This document shows positions 48,092 to 63,953 of a DNA stretch of 64,000 nucleotides, piece after piece. Position 1 is the stretch's first letter. Each line of letters opens with the position of its first letter. Origin of the DNA: Anoplolepis gracilipes (taxonomy: Eukaryota > Arthropoda > Insecta > Hymenoptera > Formicidae); the NCBI RefSeq assembly GCF_047496725.1, contig NC_132978.1, forward strand, positions 13,283,501 to 13,347,500, read 5' to 3'. The notes beneath the pieces were generated by a model. It was not told where the DNA came from. It searched no databases and saw only the letters and a list, made by a program, of their open reading frames with translations. A program made the translations under genes and the position numbers.

Positions 48092-48982
48092 ACATTGCGG
48101 GTATTTATAAAAAATGGTGCGGCAAATTAGATATGCTTCCTATAGTGCGTGTAGCTGTTTAACGAAAAATACAATCTCGAGCGTACCGTCGGAAATTGAC
48201 GGAACGGAGATGTGTCTCACACATCTATGCGTATCCGCAATAATTGACATACAACTTTGTATCAACGATCCGATGCAACCGTGCGCCATTTTAAGTGGCG
48301 CACTCGTTCTCCAGCCCGGGTGTCGGTGTCGTGTCCTATCGCGAGGAAGGCAAGAGATGGCCACGCCCGGCGTCGAGGTTCGCATAAAGCAATGTATCGA
48401 GAAGCCGATTACGACGTCGTAATAAACAACTCTACGCAAGGTGTAAACGAGACGTGCTATTGTGCTTCGATATATCGATCGTTCGCGACATTTCAATATA
48501 TATATCTAGTTTGTGAGATTTCAATATATTTCTCTAAGAAAGGAGATTGTATATTAATATGAAAAGTATCGATAGGACTTGTTATGCTTTGATGGAAAAT
48601 TGTATATTCAATTATTTCCCTATATTATTAATAAATGTACAAAATATAAAATGCAATGTTTATATATACGACGTTTAAAATATTGTATGTGGATAATATT
48701 TTAATATAAAATTTGATATACGCGTTTATCAATATGTTAATGTCTCGAGAGACACCGATATGGATTAACAAGTACACGTAAATTTTCTTGGAAGCAAATG
48801 ACACAACTGTATATTAGTATATTACGATTAAAGTGAAAGAGAGAAGAAGGATAATCAAATAAATGGGCTAACTTTGATTCAAACGGGCATAACGTTAAAT
48901 TGGCAGATTCAATTGAGCGAATAAACAGATCGTAATAATTTTGCGTGTGAAAATGACACATGAATGAGAGATGCGATAGCGA

Positions 48983-49090
48983 TATACATACATACATACA
49001 TACATACATACATACATACATACATACATACATACATACATACATACATACATACATACATACATACATAGATATATATATATATATATA
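48983..49090. repeat. (TACA)n then (AT)n microsatellite
   Basis: About 21 tandem TACA units followed by a short (AT)n run. The poly-(MYVC) minus-strand ORFs are translations of it. Confidence 0.96.
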
Positions 49091-49372
49091 TATAATAAAG
49101 GTGAATAAAAGTTGAGCAACGACGTGCATAGTAAAGCTTGCTAGACGACGCGACGGTTGGATATTTAGTATATAGTCGCATAGAGAGGAGCAAGTATGTA
49201 TATACATATATAATATACATATACTTGTACACGCGGGAGATACGTCAGAGTGAGCGTGGAGAAGGAGCGTTGGGTTTATTTCGAGCATTTCCGATTTCGC
49301 GTGCGCGCGAGGGAGGCGGACTCGCTCGCGTGCCTCGCGGGCTGAGCCAATTACACAATGACCGCTTCGCCG

Positions 49373-49415
49373 CGTCGCGTCGCGTCGCGTCGCGTCGCGT
49401 CGCGTCGCGCCGCGC
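49373..49415. repeat. (CGCGT)n pentanucleotide repeat
   Basis: About seven CGCGT units decaying into CGCGC. It is very CpG-dense. Reverse complement of the GACGC unit seen at about 45192 and 50239. Confidence 0.9.
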
Positions 49416-52400
49416 CGCAAAACTCCTGGTGCTTACGGAATTCGAGAGAGCGGTCGCGGCCGCGGCGACGAAAAATCAAGGATCCACCGCGGCTGGAATT
49501 GGATCAGCTTATTTTCGGTCCCGGGAGAGGAAGAAAGGCGCTCGCTCTCTTTCTCTCTCGCATCTCGGCGAGCAAGCGAGTAGCGAGTTGGGCTGCCGAG
49601 CAAAGTCGAGAGCGCGAGACAAAGAGTAGCACGACCCTCTTCCTGGGATGTAGATCAGCCACGTCAAACTTGTGGCATGCAACATATATACACATTGCCA
49701 CACACCCGTGTAAATTTTTATAGCGTATACAATATACATGTGTGTATATATTTGCTCAAATCTTATTCTTTCATAAAAGACGGATTGAAAATGACCATTT
49801 GAATGGTTAATGACTGCAGTTGGAGCTCTTCTCAATTTTCTTTATCCTTCAAGTGACGCCAAAGAGTTTCACACTCTTGATAGAGTTATGCGAATTGCGT
49901 CTTTGTTGCAGTCTTTACATTTTCACGCCTCGCTGCCGATATTTCCTTTGTTTATGTCATCTCACGGCGAGCGTTCGAGACAGCTAGAAATGAAATCCGC
50001 CAAGTCCGGGAGGTTTAAATAGAATTTAAATGTCACATTTGTATGCGTCCACGTTAATGTCTTGACGTAAAATTTAGAAAATTATAATCAAACTATGTAC
50101 TTGACAGAGAGAGAGAGAGAGAGAGAGAGAGATTAATCTTGAGGAAATGATTTTTTACATTTCAAATTTACATACTTTTTTATTTATCCGGAGCATATCA
50201 ATTTTCACGACCGGGATTAAAGACGGATTAAAAACAAGGCGACGCGACGCGACGACTTTCCGTCGAGAGTACGACATTCGGTTCGGTTCGGCTCGGAGCG
50301 ATCGCGCGCGCGCGAGAGTAGCGACGCGTTTCCAGGTAATATCCCACTGCCAAGAAACCCCCCGGATCGACGAAGACCCTGGTACGACTCGACGTGAAAA
50401 CGTCGCGCCGTTCGCCGCATAATCGAACGAACTTGGAACTTGGAGGAGCGAGCGAACGCGCGAGCGTCCGCGCGTTTCAGATAAAATCTCTGCACGCCGC
50501 AATTCCGCCGGCGACCGTAACACGAACGAGCCCGGGCAAGAGCCTCCAGATAAATGGCGCGGTGACGACAACTTTGCCTACGAGTGTGCGTGTCTGTATG
50601 TTTCACGCCCTTTTAACCCTTCTCTTTCCATATAATATACGCGATATACGTGCATATGTATATATACATTACTTATCTAGATTAAAAAAAATATTTATTT
50701 TTAAAATATAAATACTTTAAATACAATTTTCCCTTTTTTTTTTTTTTTTAAATTTCTCAAATCCCCCTGTTTCACAAATGTAACAATTACTAGAATAATC
50801 AAGAATAGTTTAATTAAATGATTGATCAATCGATTGATCAAAAAAAAAATTTATAAATTTTATAAATGTTTTTTAATATATAACGAGAGGGAGAGAGAAG
50901 AGAGCAAACTTTTCTGGGAAAACAAACGATTTTGCCAAATTTTGTGTATATTATTGAAAAAAAAAAAAGACGCACAATATATATTTACATTTTCATTTTT
51001 TAAATTTTCGATTTACTCAATCTCAATTTTGTGCGTTATTATACATCACATTATTTGTTGTCTGTTTAAATACAAATATTAAATAAAATTAAATACAAGT
51101 TTTTTAATTATCTCTTTAATATCTATTAGCTTTGCAGTTGCGACAAAAATTACATGGACATGTAATATTTTTAAGCTTTTTAAGAAAGAAAAAATGCTCT
51201 ACGTTTCAATGCATTATTTTTTGGACAATATAAAGATTTTAGAGAAAAAAATCCTATTTTTAACCTTTATCGAGAAAGTTGAAGTATAGTTTTATCAAAG
51301 TGTGCGCGCCTCTTTGTCGTATCTTTATCAATCAGAAGAGGACGTTCGAGTGCGAAGATTCGGAATATTCGCGAGTTTAACGACATCGCGCTCTCATCCG
51401 GATCGCACGTTGTTTTTGTCCAAGGATTACGGGATTCTGCGGATAACGCGTGTTGTGCAAGCGAATTTATGAGATATAGTCACGGTGTCACGGAGCGACG
51501 AACGGGCGAATCGAAAACATCTGTCGCGGCGTTCTCGCCGCGTGGGGCATGCAATTGCTCTCGGGTGTCGCAAAAAACCGCAACAGCCTGGAAAACGACG
51601 GGACGGGACGAAACGCGTGCAAATACTCTTGCGAGTATAGAAAGATCGACTTTTCTCCTTCGTCGACGCCAAGCCCCAAGCCTGCATAATCTACCTGCGA
51701 TTTATCACACGGAATGTGTATCGTACAATGTAACAAAATACCGGGTTTTTGCTGGAAAGACGCAGCTCTACCTTGGAAAAAAGATGTATATATAACTAAG
51801 ATCCGTACAAAATATAGTTTGATATTGTTCGCATTTATACAATGAGCGTCCTTATCTATATGGATCTGTATCACTATTCGAAACATCTATTTTCCACGTG
51901 GAAAATTATCTTTACAAAGTCTCTAAAATCCCATATCTCTCTCTCTCTCTCTCTTTTTTTCAGATATAGATAAAGGTAGGGCATCTGTTGAAAATGACAA
52001 TTCCGAGTTCTTGGAAACAGACTAGATAAGCTTAATGGCAAAAGAATGCTCGCGCGCTGAAAAAATGATGGAAATTTCGACCTAGAGATAGGAAAGCACA
52101 CGAAATAGAGACAGAGCGGAGAAAATGAGAAGAAAAAAAAGACGTAATAAAGGGCGCGAGCATACGGACACGCAACACCGGATACCACCCAGACGACGCC
52201 TACGCGGCATGCGTGCATGCGTGCTTGCGTGTATGCTTTGTAGTATAGAGCGTCGACAAAGCGTCGCGTCGTCCTTCTTGTCGCGATAATAAAATAACCG
52301 ATCGATCGATCGATGAATAAACGAAAGCGTTATTCAGTTACAATCGCAACTAATATGCAATTAACTATAGATACATCCTTGATTTGTTATGCAGTAACGT

Positions 52401-54940
52401 ATCGCAAAATCTGTAATAATAAAAAGACAATCTTTAATTTATCATGTATAGTATGCGCTATATTGTGTTATCGTCTTATTGTTAATCATTCTTGATATAT
52501 TTTCCTTGTCAGTTGTGTGTTAATCGAGCCATTCGTCCCCCAATTTTGTCGATTCGATGAAAGAAATATTTGATTGGTCATAATTTGCTGGTGTACGTAA
52601 ATTTTTTATCCTGTCCGATGATCGATAAGCGACCAGTAATAGAGGGAAATGAATACTACAATGCCATTTCGGACGTTTTTTTCTACGTAGTGAACGGAGA
52701 AAAGGATTCCTTCCTACCAGCTCGTTCTTTACGATATACCTCATTACGTGGCCATTATACGACGGAGCTGAGAAATCTGCCATACAGGTAAAATTGACCC
52801 CAGGGAAGGTATTTTCGAGGAAAGGCAACCTTCGGAGGAGGCAAAGGAATGAAAGAGAATGAAACCGACTATATCCTCGTGCAAAGTATCAAAGCAGGAC
52901 AATGGACACACTCTTCCGGCTTTTCCATCGGCTGCAACGCGATACCTGCTGCAGCTCAATATTGTTCTTAGATACCTGCGTTCAGTCTCCGAGTCACCGA
53001 GTCATCGATATATCAAGTCTTGGGTACGTACGATAATGAAATTTCATCTCGACAATATAATTCTTTATATTCGCGAAGATTTGAATTGAATTTAAAATTT
53101 CAATCTTTGGTAATCGAATCAAAAGTTGTAATATTCAATATAATTTAAAATAAAAATTTAAAAAATTTAATGCACAATTTTTAAAATATATATGTAATAT
53201 AATTAAATTAAATTAAAAACTGAATAAAATGTTTTGATTATTTTTGCTCGTAAATGTGAAATATATAATACTAATTTTGTTGAATATTTCTGTTGAAACA
53301 TTTCTAAATATGTTTTTCTGTAGCGTGCACACGTGACACACTCATACGCGTAAAATGAATTTGTGGATATACTCCTTATGCTATAAATTATACGCAAAAT
53401 ATACATATTGAAATCGTGTATATTTTACACACACATGTATATGTATATATATGTTATATAATAATCTTCAAGACTATCATTCAACTCGTAACGCTCATTC
53501 TACATACTTTTAATATTATTTTATAATTGTAGCTCAAAGTTTCCTCAACATATCATCAGTTAACGTTGAATTCAGATGTGAATTTTACGCTGTTATGCGC
53601 AAGCTAAAAACTTTGAAGGAAGGGAAATTTTTCTCGCATATATTTCCGATTCTTAATCCTCTTTCCGCCGAGAAGAAAATTTCGGGTCGATAGTTGAATG
53701 TATTATGTGAGCCTTCCTTCGACATACAATCACGCGATCCCTGCCATCCGAGAAACGGAATGTGGATGCCATATGGTTGGGATCTTTGCCCAACCAACAA
53801 ACTAATCAACCAACCAACCAACTAAACCGATCGATCGATCGATCAACCAAAACCAACCAACCAACCAACTCACTCGTTCCACAAGAAACGCGTTATTCGC
53901 AACAAAATTTTATACACATCTCCGTCCCGCAATCATGTCCCTCGCGCATGTGTATATGTAAGCGTGTGTGTCCCGTTTTTGGCATATCTTCTTAAACAGG
54001 GACGGACCTGCGCAAAATAATGCCCTGACGAAAGAAAACGGGGAAGAAAAAAAAACCGACTAGTAAGACGACAATGTTCATCCATTGAATTGCGACGAGA
54101 TTCAACCTTTCCTTTCTTATGGAAATGAAAAATTAAATGTACATAATTACCCAGTTAATTGACAAAAAGTTGTATATGCAGCTATGAGTCGTTTCGTCTG
54201 GCGAGCGGAAGCGTATAGCTCTAGATAAGCCGATTCCTTATTTGACACAACGACGTAAGGTTATCGGTTTATTATAACAGGAAATAACAACGCGCACGGA
54301 AATGCATAAAGCGCGGAAACAAAACGCGGAGACATGCATTTGTCATCGTTGATATCAAATTTCATTGAAATTTCAGATTCCACAATATTTCTTGCTAAAT
54401 CCTTTTGCAATTAACAGAATACATACGAATGGATTCGTTATATTTTATTCATTGTCAGTATTTTACTCCCCCTTTAATTTTCGATATTCATTTTTCTTTC
54501 TATAAGGTGCTATAAAGGTGCGCGCAATCCTCAACTTTTTCCTTCGATATTCGTAATTGAAAAATTTATAAAAAAAAAAAAAAAAAAAAAAAAACGAATA
54601 GAGGCTTTATAAAGAGAGCTACTTGTGTTTATATTTATCCATATATACATATATATATATATATGTGTGTATGTTAATATATGTATATATGTAGGCACAC
54701 TAGGTGCCTACGCACGTCGACCCACGCACTCTCTTCCCTCGCTCTCACATGCGAAAAACTATTTTCGGCATTCAAGCGGCGTCGTGTATACGCAGAGAAA
54801 TGCTGGAACGTCGGAATTACACGCGCGTGCGTATGTGTGGGCGTGCGTACGCGCGAGCGCACGCCCGCATTCGACTGCATCTTACGTATTTATAGCGACC
54901 AACGAATATACGCGCGACGCGTACGCGATTTGCCTTTTCT

Positions 54941-54941
<1 letters not shown>

Positions 54942-55002
<61 letters not shown>
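54942..55002. repeat. (CT)n microsatellite
   Basis: About 60 bp of pure CT followed by a poly-C run at about 55016-55025. Confidence 0.95.
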
Positions 55003-55008
<6 letters not shown>

Positions 55009-58000
55009 CCCTTCTACCCCCCCCCCTCTCTCCCCGCCTTCCTCTCCTTTTCCATTTTCCACGGATCACCATCGTATACATTCCAACACGATGCAACGTT
55101 TATCGACTCATTAACGCCGAATTATTCCCGTATAGGAATTTATGCCACTTTCATTTTTGGAACGCGTACAATCATCAAATTATCGACGACACGGAAACTT
55201 TATGGAAATCTGGAAACTTTCAAAACTGCGTAAACTCCTTGAGATGTTTACGCAGCGAGAGTTACGCAACGAGATTTCGAGTGCAATGAAATTTGACTCT
55301 CACCGCCAAATATAACTAAATATGCCGTTGTAATAGTTAAACATTGTAGCGCATCTCTCATTGTAACGAAATTATACGTATTATTGTAACGTATTTGGCG
55401 ACAATTGAACGATCCCTGCGAAAAATATTGAAAGTTGATTGATTAAACCTTTTTGAATGGAAAAAAAAAAAAAAAAAAAAAAAAATCACATTTAATTTGT
55501 TGCAAAATTTACACATTCCATTTTTTTTTTTTTTTTTTTATCCATTCCACGGATATTATACAAGACGGTAGCATACGTCGTATTTCGAAATTATCGCATG
55601 TATAAAATGTTATTGCATTTTCGTAATGGTAAATAAAACTCGAAGAATACGTAAAGTGAAACGAAGCAGGTGGTCAAGATTCAAATTGAAGTTATAAAAG
55701 CGCAATCTATTCGCGGCGGCGTGTGTCCCAACAGAGTTTGTCTCTTTCATTGATCCAAGTGTCCAATTTATTTCAGGCTCGCCTACTTAAAATAAAGCGA
55801 ATCCGCACAAAGATTCTCGCATTCTCGCGCCTCGTCCATGACACGTTGCTCGTCGTGCTCTTCAAATTTGCTCTCGCTCTCGCCGTCCTATTTAAAGCCG
55901 GCGACTCCCATCCGAACGAGGTTCATTAAGCCTCTGTTTAATTCAAGTCACTCGCGCCACTCCCGTCGCGGCCTTCGCTCAAGCACCAATCAATCAATTC
56001 TACGTCTACGCTGACGTCGATCATTGATCAATATACCAGTGCGCGTTCCGTCCTGAGAGCGGAGTTCGCATTTCGACACCGATAGCGCCAATCGTATATA
56101 TATATAAGTGGGAAAATAAACGGAAGTCACGTTTCTCCGCCTGTTCCTGTGTTACAGGGTGTCTTGTATGCAACAATTAATCTTAATAATCCCCACAAAA
56201 ATTCTATGGTTAAATGTAAGAAAATTAGAGGCAAAACTTTCTTTACATTTGTTACAAAAATAAATATGCCAAATTCTTTTGACGCTAATAATGTAGCTAC
56301 TTGAACTCTTACCCAATTTATGACGAAAATTATGGGGAAAAAAAAAAAAAAAAAAAGTACAGTCCGCGGGAATAATCTGGATAAATCCGAAATGTACTCT
56401 GCACTCGAATAGTCGAGTACATACTCGCATACTTTCGCCGCATCATACCTTACACTATATATCGACGAGAAGGAACCTCGCTCTCGGCGTCGCATTCTGA
56501 ATGAAACTTGGAGCGAGACCGCGTCGAGAGAGGAACCAGCGAGGGGTCAACGTTCCCTTTCCCCCCCAAGGACGGCCAGGGAAAAGTTAAAGAACAACCT
56601 GGTATTGGGAGTGAAAAGGGGGGGGGGGAAGGAAGAAAAAGAGAAGAAGGAGGAGGCAGAAAGAGTCTCGTACGCAAAGGGGGAATGGACACGAAAGACA
56701 CCGGGAACACAACGGGAGAAAGAAGAGACGCGGTAAGAAAACGACATATAGAAAGAGAAAAGAATTCTTGCCCTCGCGCTCTCTTGTACGTCTCGATCTA
56801 TGATATAATTGTGTAAGCGATGCGTCGAGTAAAACAAAGTTTGTAGATAATTATAAAATCACAATATAATCAAGCAATTTGAACCGAAAATCGAACCGAA
56901 TAGAGATTAGAAAATATTGCTATCTTCCATTCAGCTATTGCGATATAGTAAAAACGTATTGATTACGTGATTAATTACGTTACGTCGTCTTATACAATCA
57001 AGTGGGAAGAGCAGAAATCGCGCATTACGTCACCATGATCGTGCCATGATTAGCCATAATATATGTAACATCTAAATGGGCCTTTACACTTGATGAATTT
57101 TCGAAATATTACCACAGAGCTAATCCGCTCCGTTCTCGATTAAATTACAAAGTATAAAGTATCGTTTTTATTTATACGGGATATCACACATAGATGAGTA
57201 GTCTGCATCGGTCTTGGATGAGTGTATGGTGGAAAAATAGGTGCGGTACACGCGCGCACGAGGATTAATCCTTTTAAGTTGAAAGCTCAGTTGATATCGT
57301 TAGGGTAAAAGCGAGATATAATTGTCAATTAGACCGCACCTAATTCGTGACACACGCTCTCTACTCTCATTTCTCGTATATTTCTTTCGCAAATACATAA
57401 TATCGCAGGCCGATATCGTCGATATCGTCGATATCGCTGATATAACGAGAAAGAGGTGTAATTAGACACACGTTACACTTGTGACGCGAAAAAAAATTTT
57501 GCAACACCCAACACGAAGCAATAACCTAAAATGTAAGTTTCTCTTACATTAAGAAGGATAACGTATATTGCCGAGCATCTCGTCAAGTTTGTTTTTCACC
57601 GTTCGCCGGAAATAAGTTTATCTCGTTTATTTCATCTCCGTTCACCTCGACCGCCTATACATATATATATATATATATATATATATCTTTATATACATCC
57701 GATAAAGACACTATCTTTGCGCGAATATATAATTTCAATCATCTTGCATGCTGTATAATGCCGTACACATTGCGTTCCTATGTCGCCAGAGATATAATTT
57801 TAACACGCAATTCCTTAAGAGTCTTAAACAATGATTTACATGTATAATTATTCTATACTTTTCAACTATGTATTTACAATAAAATTAATCTGGACTTTAA
57901 ATTAATAGATGTTGCATTTTTACATATTACAGATTTAATATCAATTCTGTTTTAATATTATCTCTAGATAATTAACACACGTAAAAGAATAACAAAAAAA

Positions 58001-59397
58001 AATAAATTATTTCGTCGCATGTATTGTAACCAAATTAATTTTGTCAATTACAAATTATTTTTGTAACAAATGGACTTGTGTGTATTTGATTAAAAAGAAA
58101 ACAGATACGGAAGCCGACGCGAGATCCGCAGCTCTGCCGTGAACGTATTTGTTATCAACACGATTACGTAATTAGGCTGTTATCTACGTCGCATCGATCG
58201 ACCTCGTCGTATTGACTCGCATTAATCACGATTAATCACGACAATTCAAAAGAGACACCTCGCCGCCGAAAAAAAGCGTATAAACACTGAAAATCGCCTC
58301 ATTAATAAACTTTGTAGCGAGTTTGATTTCCGAATTGAGAAAACGTATCATCAGTATGTATCAATCGTCAAACTGTTCCTCCCTATCCCCGTTTCTTCCT
58401 TCAGAGTAGAGTAATCGAGCAAAAAGGCGAAACGAAAAAGAGACGGATGGAAAAAGAAAAAAAAAAAAACGAAATATTTCTGTCTCGAGATATACATATA
58501 CCAGGAGGAGAAAGAAGGTCGACCGATATTACTAAGCGATATAATATCGTTGTAAATCAAATATTTTCTACAAATGATAAATTTGATAAATTTGATAAAT
58601 TTTCAACAGTTTGTACAATCCAAGATATCGTTATTTAATCAAGAAAATTGAATCAAAGTTGCCTATTTCGGAAAATAAATATAAATATATGTATATTATT
58701 TAGATTTAATCAAATCAATAGCACACGATACAATTTTTCGAGTTATATATTGCGAGCTAATAAATTATTAAAAATGTCTGGTGATGATGTATTTCAAATA
58801 ATTTATTAACATGCGATTTAGCTTTAAAAAAAATCTGATATATACTGTGCCTTTTAGAGATCATCGATCGTACACACATACAACGTGAATTCTCCGGACA
58901 AATCGATAAAAAGAGAAGTTCTAGAAAGAGACACTCTCGACACCGCACGGTAAATGAATGGCGCGACGGGAGAAGATGGAAGGGAGAGAAGGACGAACGA
59001 TCGACAGCACACGAGAGAAAGAGAGAGAGAGAGAGAGGACGGGAGAGAGGAATCGCGGAGAGACCGGATGTGACGCGACAACACATAATGAAGTCTCGCT
59101 TGTAGATTGCATTCGATGCTCGCGCAAAACCAGACGAGAGGAAGAAACAAGTCGACAGGATATAGACGAGGAGGAAAGATTGAAAATAGTGAAAGAGAAA
59201 GACAACTAGAGAACGGCGAACAAGCAAAGAGAGAAGAGAGAAGATCGAAATGGAGGAACGTGAGATAACGGAGTTGGCAAACATGAAGATAGCGTGGCGC
59301 TGGTATTCTCGTGTTATTTGAGCGAGAAAGAGAGAGTGAAGAATAAGAACGAACGAATGAGAAGAATATATATTGCGAGCAAATAGAAGAGAGAAAG

Positions 59398-59498
<101 letters not shown>

Positions 59499-61835
59499 TG
59501 CGCGATTATATAGCGAGATTCGAGCGCGAGTTTGATCCGCTACTGGAAGTCGGGAGAGCTCGATAGGCCGATTTAGCCTTAGGATATCGAGAATACATTT
59601 GTATGTAGAATTAACTTACTGTATGATTAACACGATCCAGGTATCGATATAGTGTACGCGCATGTTTAAAGCAACACGTCAGAAGGTCGCGTGTTTCGCA
59701 ATTGAACTTGTTCAAATATAATCGAATTAGCCGCGTTACTGACAAATATAGAATAATATAGAGAAACGTTTAGTTATTTAACATTATGTTATTCTACATG
59801 TTAATTTTTTGCACATAAAAAGACAAGAGTCATCTTTTTACACAAAGACATATGGGTGTTTTACACCTATGTATGTTTTTCCAGCAATTTTATTACACTT
59901 GATACGTTCAAGCGTTGGTGTTTGCTTTCTGAAAGAATTAAATGGACAATTTTGAAAAATATGACAAACGGATTTTTTTCTCCGACTATTGATAAATTCT
60001 GCACAATTTCAGAATCTGCTTTCAGTCTCTTTACTTTATCTATTAAATTAGATTTAATTAATTGCTAATTAATGATGAAATAATCACAAATACGTATATG
60101 TCGATAAAGTATTTTTTTTTTTTTATTATCTTCCTTTCCAATGTTTAGATTTAATAATTATTTAAAACTCTAAAAGAATATAAATATATATTTCATAAAT
60201 GAATATTGTGGTTTACGATATCTTACGGAAATCGTTTCTTAACTGAAACGAAGAATAAAAACTAGGACAACGGTCACCACGTGCACGTAAGAACGATAGA
60301 TATGCACATATTCTTTTTCTTGCTATTCATTCTTTATCTAATAATGAAATGTGCATATTCGTGTAATGCGAAAACAAAAGTAAAACGAAAGGAAATACAT
60401 ATGTAGGTGAATTATTTATCTACGAAATCGTTATCGTTTCTTGTTAACAAAATTATTAGACTATACAATCAGAAGATGAATTTTAATGTAAAATATATAA
60501 TATAATAAAAATATTTAATGTTCTACTTTAAATAAATCAATTACAAATTAATTTAAAAATCATGGATGCATTAAAGCGTAATGCTTTATCTAAACGGATA
60601 ATTATATTATAACGGAATGTATATGAAAATCTTCAATGAAATCTCAACGAGTTGTACAACGTATGTACGAGTATGTTGGTATATAAAAAGATCAGGCTTC
60701 TTGGATGAAACTTTGAAAAAATTCGAGGCTATTCGTTTCCGCGCGTCGGCGCCGCGCCGGTCGAGTCGCCTACTTTTGCACCATGCGTGGAAATCATGGT
60801 TTCATTCATACCGGATCGACTTCGCGGCTTCGTATATGGCGCGCGTGTGTGCCTCTTGTGAGGCATGTCGATAGAACTCTACTTTGCCAAACAATCGATG
60901 TGTATCGTAGAGCGCTTGCACGAGAGGACACGCAGGCACGATAGCACGCGCGCGCGCGTATGTATGCACGTGTGTGTGTGTGTGTGTGTTGTGTGTGCGT
61001 GCGCAAACTCAACACGCACACACGGTGAGAACCGAGTAACATTCACGGCGTGTGGTGCCAATGAGAGCGGACGAACGACGTGTTCCGAGCCTCTGTGTCA
61101 ATAAGCCTCGTGCATACGCACACACACGGTACACGGCACACACGGGCGCCGCGCTATACCGGGTGACTCGCAGAAACGCCGCAAAACGGCTCCGCCGTTC
61201 GCGAGAAATTTCACAACGCCAACTCGTTTTTCAACAACATCCATCAAAACTATAAGATGGATTCATTGTTTATCGTCTAGTAGATTGATCGAGCTCGGAA
61301 AATATAGCATTATGCATTCGGCAAACTTTTGTACGATAAAGATGCAGAAAAATCTGGACAATCGATAGCACTTTATTAAAATTGTATATATATATTTTTT
61401 TTACGAATAAATGGTATTTCTCGTAAATTTAAGATTTTAGCCTACATATGATAATTTATCTCTCTAACGGCGAAAGAGAGAGAGGAGAGTATGCGCGCGA
61501 GCGTGCATTTACGCGCGACAGTGTGAGTTTTACGAAAGACGACGGCGCGACTTTCTCGCAAACTTTCTACACCTGTGGGTTTCATTCACCGCTTCGCCCC
61601 TGTGACTGGTTCGGTCTCTATGAAAGCGTAGTGTGACTCAATGCGCGCAACGAGTCACGCTGGTCTAACCGTCGATGGAGTTGGCACGAAGTCGCGCGAC
61701 CTCGTCCAAGAGAGAGCGACGACGCAGTGAAGGAGACGGACAGATTTATTGTGTTCTGCGAGAAAATTCGCCCAGAACAAATATGCAATGAATATATACA
61801 TTCGAGTATGTGAGCAGCTAAAAATATTGAGAAGA

Positions 61836-61839
<4 letters not shown>

Positions 61840-61926
<87 letters not shown>
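61840..61926. repeat. (GA)n microsatellite
   Basis: About 86 bp of uninterrupted GA, the longest GA tract in the window. Confidence 0.96.
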
Positions 61927-61932
<6 letters not shown>

Positions 61933-62464
61933 CAAGAGACGAGAGACGAGAAAAAGGAAAAATCTCTTTTATAAGAGATTTCAAAATTCAATTTCCATAT
62001 TTTTTTTCATTTAATCGAGTTTCTAAAAAAATTTAAATTAAACGCTCAATTTCAAACGAGCGCGGTTCTTATCTTTGTAATATTATTATTAATGTGTGCG
62101 TGTATGTGTGTGTGTGTGTGTGTGTGTATCAAAAATGTATCTTCAAAACATGAGAATTAATCGAGTGTTAAATATAATTAAAAAAAAAAGTTACTATACG
62201 GAAAAGTATGCGACAAATTCCAGAGCAGTCCAACATAATTTTAAACGATACGGAGAACGATATAATAAAAAGATGGAGCGAGAAGACAGCTCGATTTGAT
62301 CGATTTCTGTCGGAGAACGAAGCAGATATTTTTCGGAGCTTTATCACTCCCGACCGTTTCCGCCGAGTATCGCGCGCGACCGGCGATGATTAGCGCCGGC
62401 TTGAAAATAACAAGGCGGAATTTCGTAAACGAGCACGCGGTTTCCAGATTTACCCACGTTTCCC

Positions 62465-62500
<36 letters not shown>

Positions 62501-63953
62501 TTCGTCGCGCGTCGTCTCGTTTCCAAATGTTTCGTCTGCGTTTCGCCAAGAACGCGACGCGTAAATAGTATACGAAGTATCGTGAATGTAACCAATATAT
62601 ATTTTCGTCTATATGAATTTTTGGACTCTCTTGAATCAAGAATTGTAAAAAAAAAAAAAAAAAAAACAAAGAAAACATATAAAAATTCAAATATTGCGAG
62701 TTTCACGTCTCATTGTTAGCATATTGATAATTTATTAATTTCGACACTTAAATCCGAGTGCAATTTTCGTTCAAATTAAAATTAATTAAAATATAAAATT
62801 TCCCAAATTACTTAAAAATGTGTAGAATCCGATGTTAATCGTACAGAACAATTAACACCGTAAACGACCGGTATTTTCAGAACGATAATCATTTTTCGAC
62901 TCGTAATAGTGTCGAGATAGCACATTTGTTAGCTTCAGGTCACCCCATATGCCGTTACTAATGACACACAAGCGCGTTGTGAATCGACGGTTATGCGCTC
63001 ATTACGAAACCCCGGTTCTTTTCTCGTCGACTACGAGAGTACGGGCAAATAAACAGAAGCGGAGCGACGGGCGAAATAAAGAAGAAAAAAAAAAATAAAA
63101 ATAAAAAAAGGAGGAGCGTCAGCAGCCAGTTGGTCCGGGTCATTTGCTCGTCAGCCGTCCATCCCGGATGTTGTTTTTCCGACGAAATCGTTTGATAAAC
63201 TTCCAATCGACCATGCCGGGAGGCATGTATCATCTAGCGGAATGTTAATACATCTATCCGTCATTTTTACCTGTACACAATATACCCGTCGGCGTGATAG
63301 CCCTATAATGCTGCTATAATGTCGCGCTATTGCGCGATAGCGCGATATTGCGAATATTACTGCGTATCGGCGAGCAAAGGTAACCACGTGGCATTCGTCA
63401 TGTCAATTTAGACGTCAATTTTAGACGGATAGATGGATAAATATGTAAAATGTGATTTAACCTACTTTAATTAATAATTTCTTTTTACACCCTGTCCCGA
63501 AACCTTGCAAACATTTTTACTTCTTTTCTCACCCTCGCACAATCGTGTATAATAATTGAAAAATTATCGACATGTGTAATATTTCGATGAAGAAAACGTC
63601 ACGTCCCGGTCGATCAAAGAAATTCGCCACGCGTGTGTTTACAACGACGTCGGACCACTTTGGAAACGCCAATAAGACTCACGTGACTCGCACGCCATTG
63701 AGAAAGAGAGAGGAAAGAAATTATAGAAATCTGCCGATCTCTTACACTCACCGGATCTTTTCACAAACGCTACCATTTTAATTCGCGCATAGCTCGCTTA
63801 TTCTATTCGACGAATCCAATACTCGACGCTAAATTAACGTGCAACTATCTTGGAGCAACTTGGAGAAGAATTATTATTTGATGTCGCTGGGTGAAAGAAA
63901 AAAAAAAAGATGGCCAATATAAAGATGATAGAATAAAATTTGTGTGCACTCAC

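Noticed and set aside
48983..49069. Regularly repeated short unit resembling an array
   Set aside because: It is a (TACA)n microsatellite without spacers; not a CRISPR array, which would not be expected in an animal genome.
61618..62036. R/E-repeat and S/L-repeat ORFs
   Set aside because: Translations of the (GA)n microsatellite at 61840-61926.
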